A stretch of 35,000 nucleotides of DNA from NCBI GenBank assembly GCA_018398765.1, contig JAHBMJ010004838.1, positions 1 to 35,000 on the forward strand, given 5' to 3'. The translations under genes were made by a program, and so were the position numbers. The stretch is from Chromera velia (lineage: Eukaryota; Sar; Chromeraceae). How positions within the stretch are numbered: position 1 is the stretch's first letter; the number at the start of each line of letters is the position of its first letter. This document shows, piece by piece, positions 12,003-23,071 of the stretch. The notes under the pieces are model-generated. The model was not told the origin of the DNA, made no database searches, and was given only the letters and a program-made list of their open reading frames with translations.

Positions 12003-15000
12003 CCTTCTTTCTTTCCTTCTTTCTTTCTTTCTTTCTTTCTTTCTTTCGTTCTTTCTTTCTGCCTCTTGCAGGTGACCCGAGTGGAATCTGTCCCTGTCTC
12101 TTACTGCCCCAAGGGATCAGAACCGACCAGAAAGGGAATGTGCGAGGTGACGGTCAGTAGACTGATATTTTCGTCATTCACAGATCGTACTTCTGTGTTG
12201 GTGTTGCGTCTTCAATGGTTGTGGGATGTGTGTGTTGTTTGGTTTTACGTTAAGTGGCAATGGTCGGGTTGTGTTGTCGGGTTATTTGGCCTGCTCATCC
12301 GTTCTCTAATTGTCTGCATGCTCCCCTGTCTTTGCTTCAGTCAGTGTCTTTGCTTCGTTCTCTAATTGTTTGACTCCCTCAAAATGTCTGTCTGTTTGTC
12401 CGTCTGTGAAAGAAGGAAGAAGAAGAAACGTATTGTACGTCTGTCTGTTTGTTTGTGTTACCTTCTTTGCATGCAGGTTGTGGTGAGAACTGCCAAGCAG
12501 GTGATGGAGACCGTGACTCAGTGTCCGCCCGGGTCTGTGAAATCTGACTCTGGCAAGAAGGGAGAGAACTGCAAGACGAAGAAGCTGATCACAATCCCCG
12601 CAACCGTCGTGCCCGCACCCACAAAGAAGGGACCCCCCATTTATGACTGCCCGAGCACCACAACACCCCTGGGTCCTCCCGCTCCGGGTCTTCTTTGCGG
12701 TGCAGAAACGTGAGTAAGAGCGAGAGAGAATGAGAAAGGGGGTGATAGAGCGAGATTAACAAAGCAAGCAAAGCAAATAAAAAGAGAAAAGGGCACAAAG
12801 GAGCCAGCGGTACCTTGCCATAGCGTCTCCATACCTCTGGTCACGAGCACCTTCTGTTTTTTCCTTCATACCTCACTCAAATTCTCCTCTTTCTTTCTCT
12901 CTTTCCTCTTCTCTCTACCTTACACACACACACACACACATACATACCTGCACACATACATACACATGCAGAGAGGAGCACGTGCCCTTCGAGACTATCC
13001 AGGTTGCCCGTGTGGTCTACGAGCCCTCCACCCTGAAGGAGCTCCTGGCTCCCCTTGTGAGGTACGAGACCAGAGAGGTGACAGAGACCTCGGTGACTGA
13101 GCGGGTCGAGACCGTCTACGACGAGATCACCCTGCAGGTTGGTTGAGCAGGCACACAGGCAGACAGGCAGGCAACAGAAGTGTGGGAACAAAAAAGAAAT
13201 AAACTTACAGGCAGACAGTCGTTAAACACAAGCAGGCAGGAGAGCTGGTCACTTGACTGTATGTGAAATCGAGGAGGATAGGTAAATTTATGACATCGAT
13301 CCTCATCGGCCCCTCCCTCTCATCCATTTTCTCTCGTTTGTCTGCAGGAGACTGACGCTGTTCTTGCAGAGCAGGCCCCTGGGGAGTACACAGTGCCGCC
13401 CCTGGTGTCCTACTCTCCCGTGACCACATACGAGGAGGTCTCTGTGACCAACACCAAAATCGCACGCGTCCCCTGTGTGCGCCCAGGAAGCGGCGGTGGC
13501 CGAGCGAAGGGTAAGAAGGGTGGGAAAGAGGAATGTCTGGCCGAGAGGAGATTCCGCGTCATCTCCGAAGAGTACACGGAGAGCGTTGCCCCCGTGCCTG
13601 TGTACGCAGTGCGCCGTGCTGCAGACGCTGCCGTTGCTGAGGGTGTGCGGATCGTTCCGCGGCCTGCAGCACTCATTGAGACGTCGCACCATGTCAGTCT
13701 TTTCCTTTTCGCTTCAAAATTTCCAGACGCCCTCTCGATTTCAAGCATAAATCGCGAATACGTTTTTCTATGAAGAGTATACCCGCTTCGCTGGGCAATT
13801 TGTGATGCATGGATCGGCGTGTCCCCTTCCTCCAAAATGATCAAATGGTGCAGCAACAACCTGTTGGATTCGTTTTACATTCATGCACACGTATGAAGTT
13901 TTTTCCCCTGTGCCCCACCATCTTGTAGTGCATAGTCTCTGACTGCTCAAGTGATCGATTTGCTTTCATTCAGGTGACCGAGGACTACACGATCGAAAAC
14001 TTCAGCCCGAACACACACGTGGAATTCAGAACCGTGGGTGTCCCGGAAAAGGTCGCAACACGCAAGTGAGTCAGAGAGGCAGGGAATGAGACAGGCGGAC
14101 ATGCCCTACGTGTGTTTTTCACTTTCGAGAATGCGGTGATGGTCCCCTCTCTATCTTCTCGTCCGTAGCTCCGTAGACTCTCTGTAATCGCTTTCAAGTG
14201 ATCTTCTTTTCTCGCCGTCTTCTTCGCAACCGCAATGCAAGTTTTCCCAGCGCCCGAAGAATAAGTGTACAGGGCGTGATGGTTTTGTGTGTCTCTTCCT
14301 CTGTCTCCCCTACTACACATCTCTTCTTTTGATTCCCCTTACTCCAGGTACGTGGGTTCCCCTGTGGTTCTCTCCGAAACCGTTCCATCCATCCCGACCT
14401 ACCAGACAGTTGTCGAGAAGGAGGCCAGCACAACGGAGAAGGTTCATGTCGTTGCGGGAGTCTCCACCCAAAGTGCTCTGTTCGAAACCGTCCTCACGGA
14501 GACTCCTGTCAATGTGCAGGTTCAGGTACGCAGACAGAGGAAGCAAGAGAATGGCGAGAGACACAGGCGAGGAAAGTGTTCGCATCAGGTCGTATTTTGC
14601 AGACAGACTGAACGAATTAGTGAAGCGCACCCACCAGCCTCCTACAGATAAATGCCCCTCGCTCTCTGTCTAGGCTAAAAGGCTTTAGTCGTCTTCGACG
14701 TGTCTTCTACGGGAGTCAGGCTCTCTGCGTGTGTTCCTATCTGCCCAGCGATCTTTCTGTCCGTCCATGCCTTTTCTTTCATCCCATGCATGCAGGTTCT
14801 CCCCGAGATCGTCAACAAACGCATCCCCGTGGAGGTCGCTGTTTGCCCTCAAGGGTCTCAGGAGACGGCCAAGGGCTGCCTGGCAGAGCAGAGAGTTCCG
14901 GCAGTCGACGTGTGCCCCGCGGGCTCCCAGCTGACGGGTGCGGGTGTGTGTGTGATCAGCGTGGAGGAGCAGACGGTGTCCTGTCCCAAGGGCTTCACTC

Positions 15001-15086
15001 ACATCGGGGCCTCCTCTCAGTGTGTGAAGGAGGAGAGGGTCCCCATGGTGGCCGCCAGCCGTCCCAGCAAGAAGAGCGGGTACTAA
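10168..15086 (+). CDS. Secreted Cys-module protein, oocyst wall protein-like, ten exons
   Basis: Probably a structural protein of an extracellular or cyst wall. Exons: 10168-10362, 10485-11138, 11372-11581, 12072-12152, 12477-12709, 12972-13137, 13348-13692, 13974-14065, 14348-14525, 14796-15086. They total 2445 nt (814 residues) and the frame closes at every junction. The ATG starts a signal peptide (MSLRVFGSCAFALLFSYTDA), followed by the mature start near KPVAASCPFGY. About fourteen units follow, most of the form C-P-x-G-S/T-x(6-13)-C, for example CPKGTYGDGVQC and CPAGSQLTGAGVC. They are separated by Val/Glu/Thr/Pro-rich linkers. One central unit starts CVRPGSG instead of CPxG. No membrane segment or GPI tail is seen. 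Apicomplexan oocyst wall proteins have related CPxG units but much denser cysteines, so the family call is by resemblance. The Val/Pro/Glu linkers also recall alveolins, but the signal peptide argues for secretion. Confidence 0.85.
11909..12062. repeat. (TTTC)n(TC)n microsatellite in intron 3 of the wall-protein-like gene
   Basis: About 150 bases of pure or nearly pure pyrimidine on the coding strand, ending just before the TTGCAG acceptor of exon 4. It probably serves as an extreme polypyrimidine tract. A (CA)n/(CATA)n array at about 12922-12966 sits at the same place before exon 6. Confidence 0.95.
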
Positions 15087-16620
15087 TTAAATGACCGATC
15101 AAACCTGCAGACAAAGAGATGAAAAAGACAATTTGTCGGTTTGGCATTCTAAAGGGTCTGTGCGGAGGGAGTGGTTGAGGTTCTGACAGGAAAACAAACT
15201 GGCGTTGGAAGCGAAGGGAAAGGAAGCAGATGACAGAGAGACAAGAGATAGTAAATGAATGGCGCACTGTTTAACAGAACAAACGAGGGCAGCCGGTCAG
15301 TCAGATGAAGAGAAAACCTCGAACGTAAAAATAAGCAGGGAGTTCACGCTTCAACTTTTTGAAAACAGTATTGCAAGAAGGACTTATTAATAATTTGAGA
15401 CTCGTTGCGGAAGATGTTGAGTCAGCTTTTGCATTTCTTCGTTCCTGAAAACGGAAAGAGATAAAAGAAAAGGATCCGGAGAGAATGAATAAGACTGAGA
15501 GAAGGAAAGAAAGGATTTGACAGCTCGTTCAGGTACATGATGTGTGTGTCTTCATGACTCGAATGGATTAGAAGTGCATGTCGGCATGAGTGTTCCACTT
15601 GTTTGTTTGTGTGTTGGTATTTTTGCGGTTGTGTCCTTCCAGGACGACAAAAGAACGAGGGAAAGAGGAGAGAGAGAGGGGGGGGGAGGGTCCTCGCTTG
15701 GGCCCTCATTTCCTTTCGTTTCCTTTCCTTCCGTTGAAATGCTGTTTTGTTTTATGATGCATGTTTTGTCATTCGCTCAATTTATTTTGTCGTTGCTAAC
15801 TGGAAAGAGAGCGCAGACGATTCCGTACATGATTCCTCTTTTGTCTCGTCTCTTCTTTCCTTCCTTTCTTCCTTTCCATCCTTCCTTCCTTCCTTCCAAG
15901 TGTCTTTAATCTGGCAGAGGGTCAGGCAGTGTGCCGATGAAGGTTCACCAATCCCAACTCTCTTCCTGATCACCCCTCTTCCTCTTCTTCTAAGACGTCT
16001 CTCTGTTTGCCTCTCTTCCCTTTTGATCCTGAAAAAGAGAAGAAGTGTGAATGCAAGAGCGCAACAAGTTCTCATTCCATTCTTCCCAGAAAAAGGGAAG
16101 CGGATGAGAAAGTCGGATGTGGATTTCGGCGCTCGTACGAAGGGTCTTTTCTTGTAGCTCTTCCTCTGAATTCTTCTTTAACTGTCATTGCGTGTTCATG
16201 TCAGGCAAGCAGAGAAAGAATCCAAAGCATGCGGAGCTCCGCGAGCACGATGCTTTTGCTTTTCTTTCTGTTCTTCTCAGTACTTTTCGAGACTCACTCG
16301 GTCATTTTTCCGTTTTACCTTGCAACACTGGCAGCGTATAAGTTCTGTTATTAATTCTTATGCAATATGTTTTTAACTGTTTTAGGATTATGGTGGCGTT
16401 ATATATTAGTTTATATATAGCTAACCATCTAACTCACTATTTATCTAGCCATTTATATGAACTTACAGAGAAGTACTATAGGGGGAAACCGCATTTAAGA
16501 TCCGTTCCTAGCATGTCCGCCTCACTCTTAATCTTCCATCCGTCTACGCAACAGTGCAACTATATAGTATATAGTATTTTACTAGGTATTTAAACCGTAT
16601 TTTATGTAGAATAAAGTATT
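15087..16620. other. 3' flank of the wall-protein-like gene; no gene seen
   Basis: Only short low-complexity ORFs are present, made of TTCC and GAGA simple sequence. Composition drifts from gene-like to AT-rich after about 16300. The first part is presumably 3' untranslated region. Confidence 0.5.
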
Positions 16621-16654
16621 TAAGATATAAGTGATAAGTGATAAGTGATTCATT

Positions 16655-16887
16655 GGCCGGCGGTGCCCTTATCACTTGAGCATTGTCGCCGTTTTGTCTT
16701 GTAGAGATCGCCCCCACAAACGGCAGGGGTATGTGGTCTGAGGGTATGCCCCATTGCTGAGGCTCAGACCAAACCCCGTTGCCCGCCTGGAATCTCTTCC
16801 AGGCCGTTTTCAATCAACTTCTTTGTTGCACATACGTGGCCTAAGCCTTTGTATGTGACGTGCTTTACATATTACGCTTCTTTTTTT
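16655..16887 (+). ncRNA. Candidate structured RNA or SINE: consecutive hairpins ending in oligo-T
   Basis: At least three strong helices can be read directly. The longest pairs 16722-16742 with 16763-16783 as GGCA, GGGGT and a perfect nine-base TGGTCTGAG/CTCAGACCA, about 18 pairs with small internal loops. Next comes an eight-base stem GCCTGGAA/TTCCAGGC with a four-base loop (16785-16804). Then a seven-base stem CACATAC/GTATGTG has an inner GGC/GCC stem (16829-16857). Upstream, 16688-16697 can pair with 16716-16724 and competes with a CGGCG/CGCCG stem. Seven Ts at 16881-16887 could end a Pol III transcript. I recognise no known RNA family and no convincing A and B boxes. The minus strand is also open (16544-16813), so a decayed coding or transposon fragment is the main alternative. 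Confidence 0.35.
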
Positions 16888-17469
16888 AACTAGAAAAGGC
16901 ATGATCGTCAATTTATTATCACTCGCAAGATACGATCAAGATTAAAATGATTTAAAAACCCCTTCATAGTTGCTTTTTTGCTGACTTGACAAATGAGATG
17001 AAAAAAAAAAAGATAAACATCGGGAAAGTAATGGAAAGTAACAGAAACGAGATTGAAAGATTTAGTTTCTTTTATCTGTCTGTCTTCCATCTATCTGAGC
17101 GGGTCAATTTTTTTTTTTTGTTCCTTTCTCTTAAAAGAGCGATGGGCTTTGATACTCCTCTCTCTTTTGGTTGGGTCGGACTCCTTGTTTTTTTGATTCC
17201 GCACTCAGAGTTTGGCAACTCAATGACAAACAAACATCTGCTAAAAGAAAGATATCACAAACCATCCATACAAGTTCTTAGGCCTTCATACTGAGCTTCT
17301 AATCGGTTCAACTTTCTTTTCCCCTTTCTGCATTTAGGCCAAGTAGCGTAACCCTTCTCTTCTTATTAGATCTCTTCTTTTTCCTTTTTTCCACTCAAGA
17401 TGAGGCCCCCCTTGCACAGAAACAGAGAAAAGAGAACAACAACCATCGCTCTCATCTTTCTCTCTCTTG

Positions 17470-17526
<57 letters not shown>

Positions 17527-17566
17527 CCTTTCTTTCTCTCTTTCTCTTTCTCTTTCTCTTCCTCTT

Positions 17567-17615
<49 letters not shown>

Positions 17616-17635
17616 AGAGCTCTCTCTCTTTCTCT

Positions 17636-17678
<43 letters not shown>

Positions 17679-17707
17679 CCTCCCTCCCTCCCTTTCTAGC
17701 TCCCTCC

Positions 17708-17738
<31 letters not shown>

Positions 17739-18489
17739 TCAGAGTCTGTCCGTCCGATGCTTCCATTTCTTCCTTTTCAGTATAAACTTGGTTCACTCTT
17801 TAAAAAAGTTACTAGCCTTGCATTACTTTCAGCGCTGGGTGCAATGGAGATAAAACCCTCTCTTCTATTTAGCTCTCTTTATTTCGATTTCTTCATACTC
17901 AAGGAAAAACCAGTTGCAACAAAACAGGACCTGGTGCAGAGAATCCATGAACGGACTCCTAGTAACATGACAGAGAAAGAACGGGACCAAGTATGACTTC
18001 AAAGATAAAGAGAAAATGAAGAGAGCAAACGAAAGCAAATGAATCAAAAACGAGTAAAAGCATCTTCCTTCTATCTTAATTTTTCTTGTTCAGAAAGAGA
18101 CATTTCAAGACTTTAAGTTATCTTTTGTGTGTGAGTAGAGCATCCTACAAAGAGAAATATAACTTGTTTATATGCAATTTAATATGGCTAGAATTATGAA
18201 CATCATGATGTTATTATCATCATCATTGAATCAGACAGCATTTATCAATTTCAACTACTAAAAGCCTGAGTTTATGAATAGAAATTAATCGATATGTACT
18301 GAATACATTCATGTAAAGAAAGTGCTAAAGAAACAAATAAATAAAGTGTGTAGCTAGAGAGAATTAATTTATAGTTCAAAAATATTTTTTTACTATATGT
18401 ATGAGACAACTTCTAGGATAACTTTAAATTAATGAAATTTAATTATAGTAGTTTAATTATAGGTGTATATTTTCTGCCTAGAGGATCTG
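16888..18489. other. AT-rich intergenic DNA with a large (CT)n block
   Basis: No gene is recognised. A cluster of (CT)n, (TTTC)n and (CCCT)n arrays fills about 17459-17747, and the ORFs across it are artefacts encoding only Leu, Ser and Phe. The remainder is AT-rich with poly-A and poly-T runs. Confidence 0.6.
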
Positions 18490-18540
18490 ACCTAAGACAG
18501 AGGGATAGGGAGCTAAAGCCTAAGGGACAGAGAGAGAGAG

Positions 18541-19338
18541 GGCATGATCGATGTACTCTATCAGGTACCTCTCGAGGATTTGCGTATCTTGGTTGGGGAC
18601 ATAAACAGTAAGCTGGGGACTTGGGTACCGGAAGGGCTGACTTGAGAAAGAATGCTATGTCCCACTGATGAAAGCAGAGAAGAGAATGAAGTTGATGCTT
18701 ATAAGCCCTCTTGATTGTCAGCCTGCAGCCATGGCAGTTAACCTGACGAGCAAGGGAATTGGTTGATCCGTCTTTGTGAACGCTCTAACTTAATTCCTCT
18801 CTATGGCCTGTCCTTGAAATGTGAGAGGCTGGGTGTTGATGTCTCTTTTCCAGGCCCGTACACCTTTTTTAAAGCAGGAGAAGAAACAACAGCGATTGAT
18901 CACTTTTTTGTAGATCCTTTTTTTTTGACAGCCTGGTCCTCTACCACTTCAAACCTGGAAGCTGACTTTGCCCCACAACATGTTGTTCTTTCTCTTTCTT
19001 TTTTTTTTGATTCATCTCCTCCCTCTATGTCTTCTGATCCTCCATATGCCCCTACGGGCGAAAAGAATTTCTCTTTTCTCCCCCCTCTCCTCACTGTAAA
19101 TAGAACTTCCCCGGTGACTGATGACGAAATGATTCCTCTCACCAGAGCGGTCCTGCCGTTCTCTAAGACGGTTTTTCCCGGCCTGTTTGATAGAGGGGTA
19201 AACGAACTACGTGAAGGAGGTCAAGTTGTTCTCCTTATCCCACCTCCCCCTGACCTACCACCCCCTCCTCCACAACCACCTCCCCCTCAGAATGCTCCCC
19301 CCCCCAACTCTCTCAGCAAGGCTTCTTATCTTGAGTAA
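18541..19338 (+). pseudogene. LINE endonuclease domain remnant
   Basis: An APE-like endonuclease fragment. VGDINSKLG near 18593 matches the usual GDxN motif. A stop follows soon after, and the reading resumes in another frame at about 18739 with DEQGNWLIRLCERSNLI, typical of the family's conserved Leu/Cys/Asn-Leu segment. Next come GPYTFF and AIDHFFVD. The expected SDH near the end is not preserved; the site reads ADFAPQHVVLS. The frame then runs into a proline-rich linker before a TAA at 19336. Not functional as it stands. Confidence 0.75.
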
Positions 19339-20781
19339 TTGGAACAGTTGGGTCTTTCCTGGGAAGAAAGGCTAGCAGACAGTAAAGTGGGTGCAGTGGT
19401 AGATGGGGAAAAGGCATCCAAGAAGAGAAGACAGTCTGGGAGAAAGCAGAGCACCCGTCAGGCTTGGTGGGACCCATAATTCCGCCTGATATATTTGAAG
19501 GAGGCAGAGGAAAAGGCAAGGCATGTCCTGAACCCTTCCCACCCTCTGCGAAAAGAATGTGTCAAACTGAGAAGGGAAAGAGCTCGACTGTTTGCAGCAA
19601 AAAGGAATAAGCTCGAGCAACAGACAGCAGAGAGACTAGTTAAAGAAGCAGCAGTTGACCCCTCAAAAATTTAGCAATGGAACAGGAAAATCAAAACACA
19701 GAGGGGAGGGGATAATAAACCCGTTGCATCTTCCTTCACTCAGTTCTGGGCTGGGGTCTTCGACAGTCCTGGTCTTTCGCCTGCACCTGTTGGTCTGGCC
19801 TTCCCCCCTCCTTCTCAGCCCGCCTTCTCTATACACATAATTGAGGAAACACTGAAAGGAATTGACCCAAAGAAGGCGTTAGGTTTGGATAGGGTTGGCC
19901 TCTGTCACCTCTTGTTATATTTTGGTTTTTCTCCTCTCTCCCGCTTGCTGCTCTTTGTCTTTTTCAATTTGTTTCACCTTTTTTCTTTTTGGCCTAAACG
20001 CTGGAATGTATTACGCATTGCTCCCATCCCTAAGGGCCCGCCGAGTCTGGACTGTAATGAATGGTGTGACGGTCTGATCCATATTGTAGGGCTTTTGGGC
20101 AAGATTTTTGCTTTATTGATGGACCTAAAGATCAGGAAGGAGGTGAAAATTGACGAAAGGCAGCTTAGTTTCAGGCAGGGGGTAGGAACAAGGGAGGCCT
20201 TTACTGCTTTGTCTTTATTAATTCTCAGCTCTAAAAAGATTTTGAAGAAGAGTCCTCTGATTGCCGCGTTTGTGGATTTAAGCAAGGCGTTTGATACAGT
20301 TCCTCGGGTCAAGATGTTAGAGAGGCTCAGGGAGGAAGGAGTAAGCCAGGCCAATGTTTGGATGATTCACTCGATGTATAGTCAGATAAAGGCTCGGGTA
20401 GATGGGGCAACAGAATGCTTTCCAGAAGGTGGAAGAGTAAAACAAGGCGATCCTCTCTCTCTTCTCCTCTTTCTTCTTTTTATCAACAATCTGCATATAA
20501 GTCTGTCAGCTCCAATAATGAAAACAGGAATCAAAGCTTGGCTGGGGGTGCAGATAGAGATCGAGACTCCTGTCAGACTGTCTGATATTTTAATTAAAAG
20601 CATCAGATACGCTGACGACCTTGTTTTGTTTGCTTACAGTGCTTCAGACTTACAGAAACGCCTGTTCCGTCTGGAGGACTATTGTAAGGAGCACGGTCTG
20701 AAGGTGAATTTGAAGAAGATAAAAGTCATGCGCCTCTCCTCCCCCTACCCTGACCTTGTGCCTCAGACCCCTTTTCTTTAA
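19339..20781 (+). pseudogene. LINE reverse transcriptase remnant with intact catalytic motifs
   Basis: Same reading frame as the endonuclease piece, interrupted by TAA at 19477 and TAG at 19672, then open for 369 codons to 20781. Seen in order: the linker segment IEETLKGIDPKKALGLD, the fingers motif SFRQGVGTREAFTAL, motif A FVDLSKAFDTV, motif B KQGDPLS, and motif C RYADDLVLF with both catalytic aspartates. The motif A aspartate is also present. There is no ATG in a sensible position. Because the catalytic core is open while the upstream sequence is stopped, this looks like a fairly recent death, or chance survival of one segment. Confidence 0.85.
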
Positions 20782-20866
20782 TATGAAGGCAGACCAGTGG
20801 AAGAGGTGAGTAAATACAAGTATTTGGGCAACTAGGTTTTAATTTGAGGGAAAAAACCTTAGTAAG

Positions 20867-21850
20867 ACAGTTGAAGCCCGCATTGAGGCGGCAGAGAAGG
20901 CTTTGGAGGCTGTGTTTGGCACTCTCTCTTCTCTGAGCTTTATTTTTCCCCTTCCTAAAATTACCTTGTTCAAGGCCCTCTGGCTGCCAGTCGCGCTGTA
21001 TGGACTGGAAACGATCCCGCTGAGAAAGTCAAATATTGCCTACCTCGAGGCATTACAGTTACGTTTTGTTCTATGTTGTTTTGGTCTCTCTCATCACTCT
21101 TTTGTTTTGCTTTCTCTTCTCTCTCTCTCTCTTGAAACATTCAGTTCCTTACTTGGTAAGTAACAGTTGATTGGGGGCTTCATCTAATGCATCAAATCGA
21201 TTGACCATCTAGATCGACCATGCTCTACCCCGGGCAGTGTGGAATGAGTGCTTGGCTAGCTCATGTAAACCCTTCGTTAAAATAGTAAAATGGCTGGCCG
21301 TTATATTAGATTGCTCCTTTTTGTGGCCACCATTGCCAAGCACGGCCGGGAACAAGTTTAAAAAGAAAGGTAAGGGTAGAAGAAAAAGGGTGGCGAGAAA
21401 GATCGTAGACGGTGCCTGGCTATCCGACTAGTTAAAAGAGGAAACTAGAAATGTTAGAGACAGAGACAGAATTTTCCCCCACCTTGTAGATCTCTTTCCT
21501 TTCCAATCAGAAAATCTAACCAGACTAGCCAACCAGACAGCGTTTGGCCATACACCTTTTGAGTGAAAGGAAATGGCGTCTGAGAAGTGAAATGATAGAG
21601 TACAGTGTTGAACCTCTGCCAAAGAGTCTGTTGCAGTCCTTTGCAGGCTTCTGTATGCTTTTCAGGGCTCTTACAGGGGGGGATATAGATAGAACCCAAC
21701 CAGAACGGCTGTACGATAAGTATTTGTTCCCCTCGCATGTCATCAAAAATGAAGTTTATGTCCTAACGGAATATAAAGACACAGAAAGGGAACAAAACAG
21801 GCTGAAAGTACTCTACGAATTAAATTGCAATACAGAAAGCGTCCATTGAC
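20867..21850 (+). pseudogene. LINE thumb and C-terminal region, several frames
   Basis: Shifted +1 relative to the reverse transcriptase. It starts with KTVEARIEAAEKALEAVFG and continues LFKALWLPVALYGLETIPLR, the usual thumb region that follows a LINE reverse transcriptase. The frame stops at 21163. Two further open pieces (21237-21431 with a basic KKKGKGRRKR stretch, and 21544-21849) probably represent the C-terminal end of the same ORF. No RNase H motif is seen. Confidence 0.65.
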
Positions 21851-22023
21851 ATAAGAATATAGATTGCACAACGCGTTGCAGGTGCAACTGGGAGGGGCAC
21901 TTCTGATAAAGAGAAAAAAATGAAGGAAATGGTGTTGCTGTTGTGCACAATCCTACCTAGAAGCGGTTTTAAAACGCTAGCCGAGTGTTTCAAGAAGGCT
22001 TATTGTATCGATCATACAAGCTG

Positions 22024-22532
22024 AGGCGAATCGATCCGATTGGCATTCAGGCTTCCTCATCCCTCCCCCCCCCATGAATGTGTGCTCTGGATTGTCCTCA
22101 AAACTTTGCTAATGACTTGGGATTTGGCGTCGCTAAACCTGGGATTTAACCTTCAATCATCATCATCATTATTATAATTATTATTATTAATCGGTCTATA
22201 GGCCATCATGCAATGTATGAGTCTAGAACAATGCTGTATTGCCCCTTTGCCAGATATTATAAGATATGTCATAAAAATATGACTATATATATTGTGGATG
22301 TACCAATGAATAGTGCCAATGCTAGTAGAAAGAGGGGCGGCTACGAGTATCACAGACAAAAAAAAAAAAATAACTCTCTTTGTTAGCTGATGATGATGAT
22401 GATTGAGGGTTAAATCCTAGATCTAGCGACACCAGATCCTAAGCCACTAACAAGGCTTTGAGGACAACCCAGAACACACATTCATATGGGGGGGGATGAA
22501 GAAGCCTGCATGCCAATCGGATCGATTCGCCT
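22024..22532. mobile_element. Foldback/MITE-like element with inverted repeats of about 145 bp
   Basis: Left arm 22024-22169 and right arm 22389-22532 are inverted copies, starting AGGCGAATCGATCCGATTGG at both outer ends and ending in (TCA)n/(TGA)n inside. By hand alignment they differ at 16 bases in about 140, plus a small indel. The roughly 220-bp centre has no coding capacity. No clear target-site duplication. Confidence 0.85.
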
Positions 22533-23071
22533 TAAGGCACACCACATCTACGGAGGCGCATGGAGATATAAGCACTCAGTACACGCGCACACCACATTCA
22601 TACATTAAATTCTGAATCAATCCGAAAAGAGAGTAAAGGCAAGGATGGATGAGAGGTGATGAGAGAAAAAACGGAGTTAATGACAGACTCTTTCGAAGAT
22701 CTACACTGGCTTACGCCGCCCGAAGGCAAAGTAGCAACTCAATCGAAGCAATCAATACCACAATTCAGTCACCAACTTGACAAGGGAAAAGGGAACCACA
22801 AAGGTTCAAGTTTATGCTCGCAATATGATCAGCTGGTTTTTATGAGGAAGAAGTAAAGAGAGAAGAAAATTTGATAAAGACAAACACCTGGTCAATCAAG
22901 TACATACACCCAAACATACATACAAACACCAAAAGCGCATCACCGAAAGCCTAATCGACCCTGCGGCCATCTCACAAGGTACTCGCAGATCTTTTGATGT
23001 GCTTGGAAGACCGTACTACTCTCCCATGACTTGGGAGTTCCGTTTCCACCTTCGACAATCAGACGAGTCAT
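22533..23071. other. No gene recognised
   Basis: A 66-codon ORF (22656-22856) is present but has no motif, no neighbouring partner and no supporting composition. Nothing else is seen. Confidence 0.5.

Larger units (their letters stand above)
18490..21850 (+). mobile_element. Degenerate non-LTR (LINE) retrotransposon, 5'-truncated
   Basis: Order of remnants: endonuclease, linker, reverse transcriptase, thumb and C-terminal region, all rightward. Endonuclease sequence appears first at about 18540 with a GDINSKLG motif, so the 5' part of the endonuclease and any first ORF are missing or unrecognisable. Damage visible: a frame break before 18739, three in-frame stops (TAA 19336, TAA 19477, TAG 19672), a frameshift near 20840-20865, and more breaks after 21163. 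The 5' and 3' limits are estimates from where coding similarity fades. No target-site duplication was found. The clade cannot be assigned with confidence from the motifs alone. Confidence 0.85.

Noticed and set aside
11880-12365. ORFs rich in Phe, Leu and Ser over the (TTTC)n/(CT)n tracts here and at 17400-17853
   Set aside because: Translation of simple-sequence DNA without stops; no independent sign of coding.
16655-16887. Assignment of the hairpin cluster to a known RNA (5S, SRP, RNase P, spliceosomal, tRNA)
   Set aside because: None of the diagnostic conserved boxes I know for these RNAs is present on either strand.
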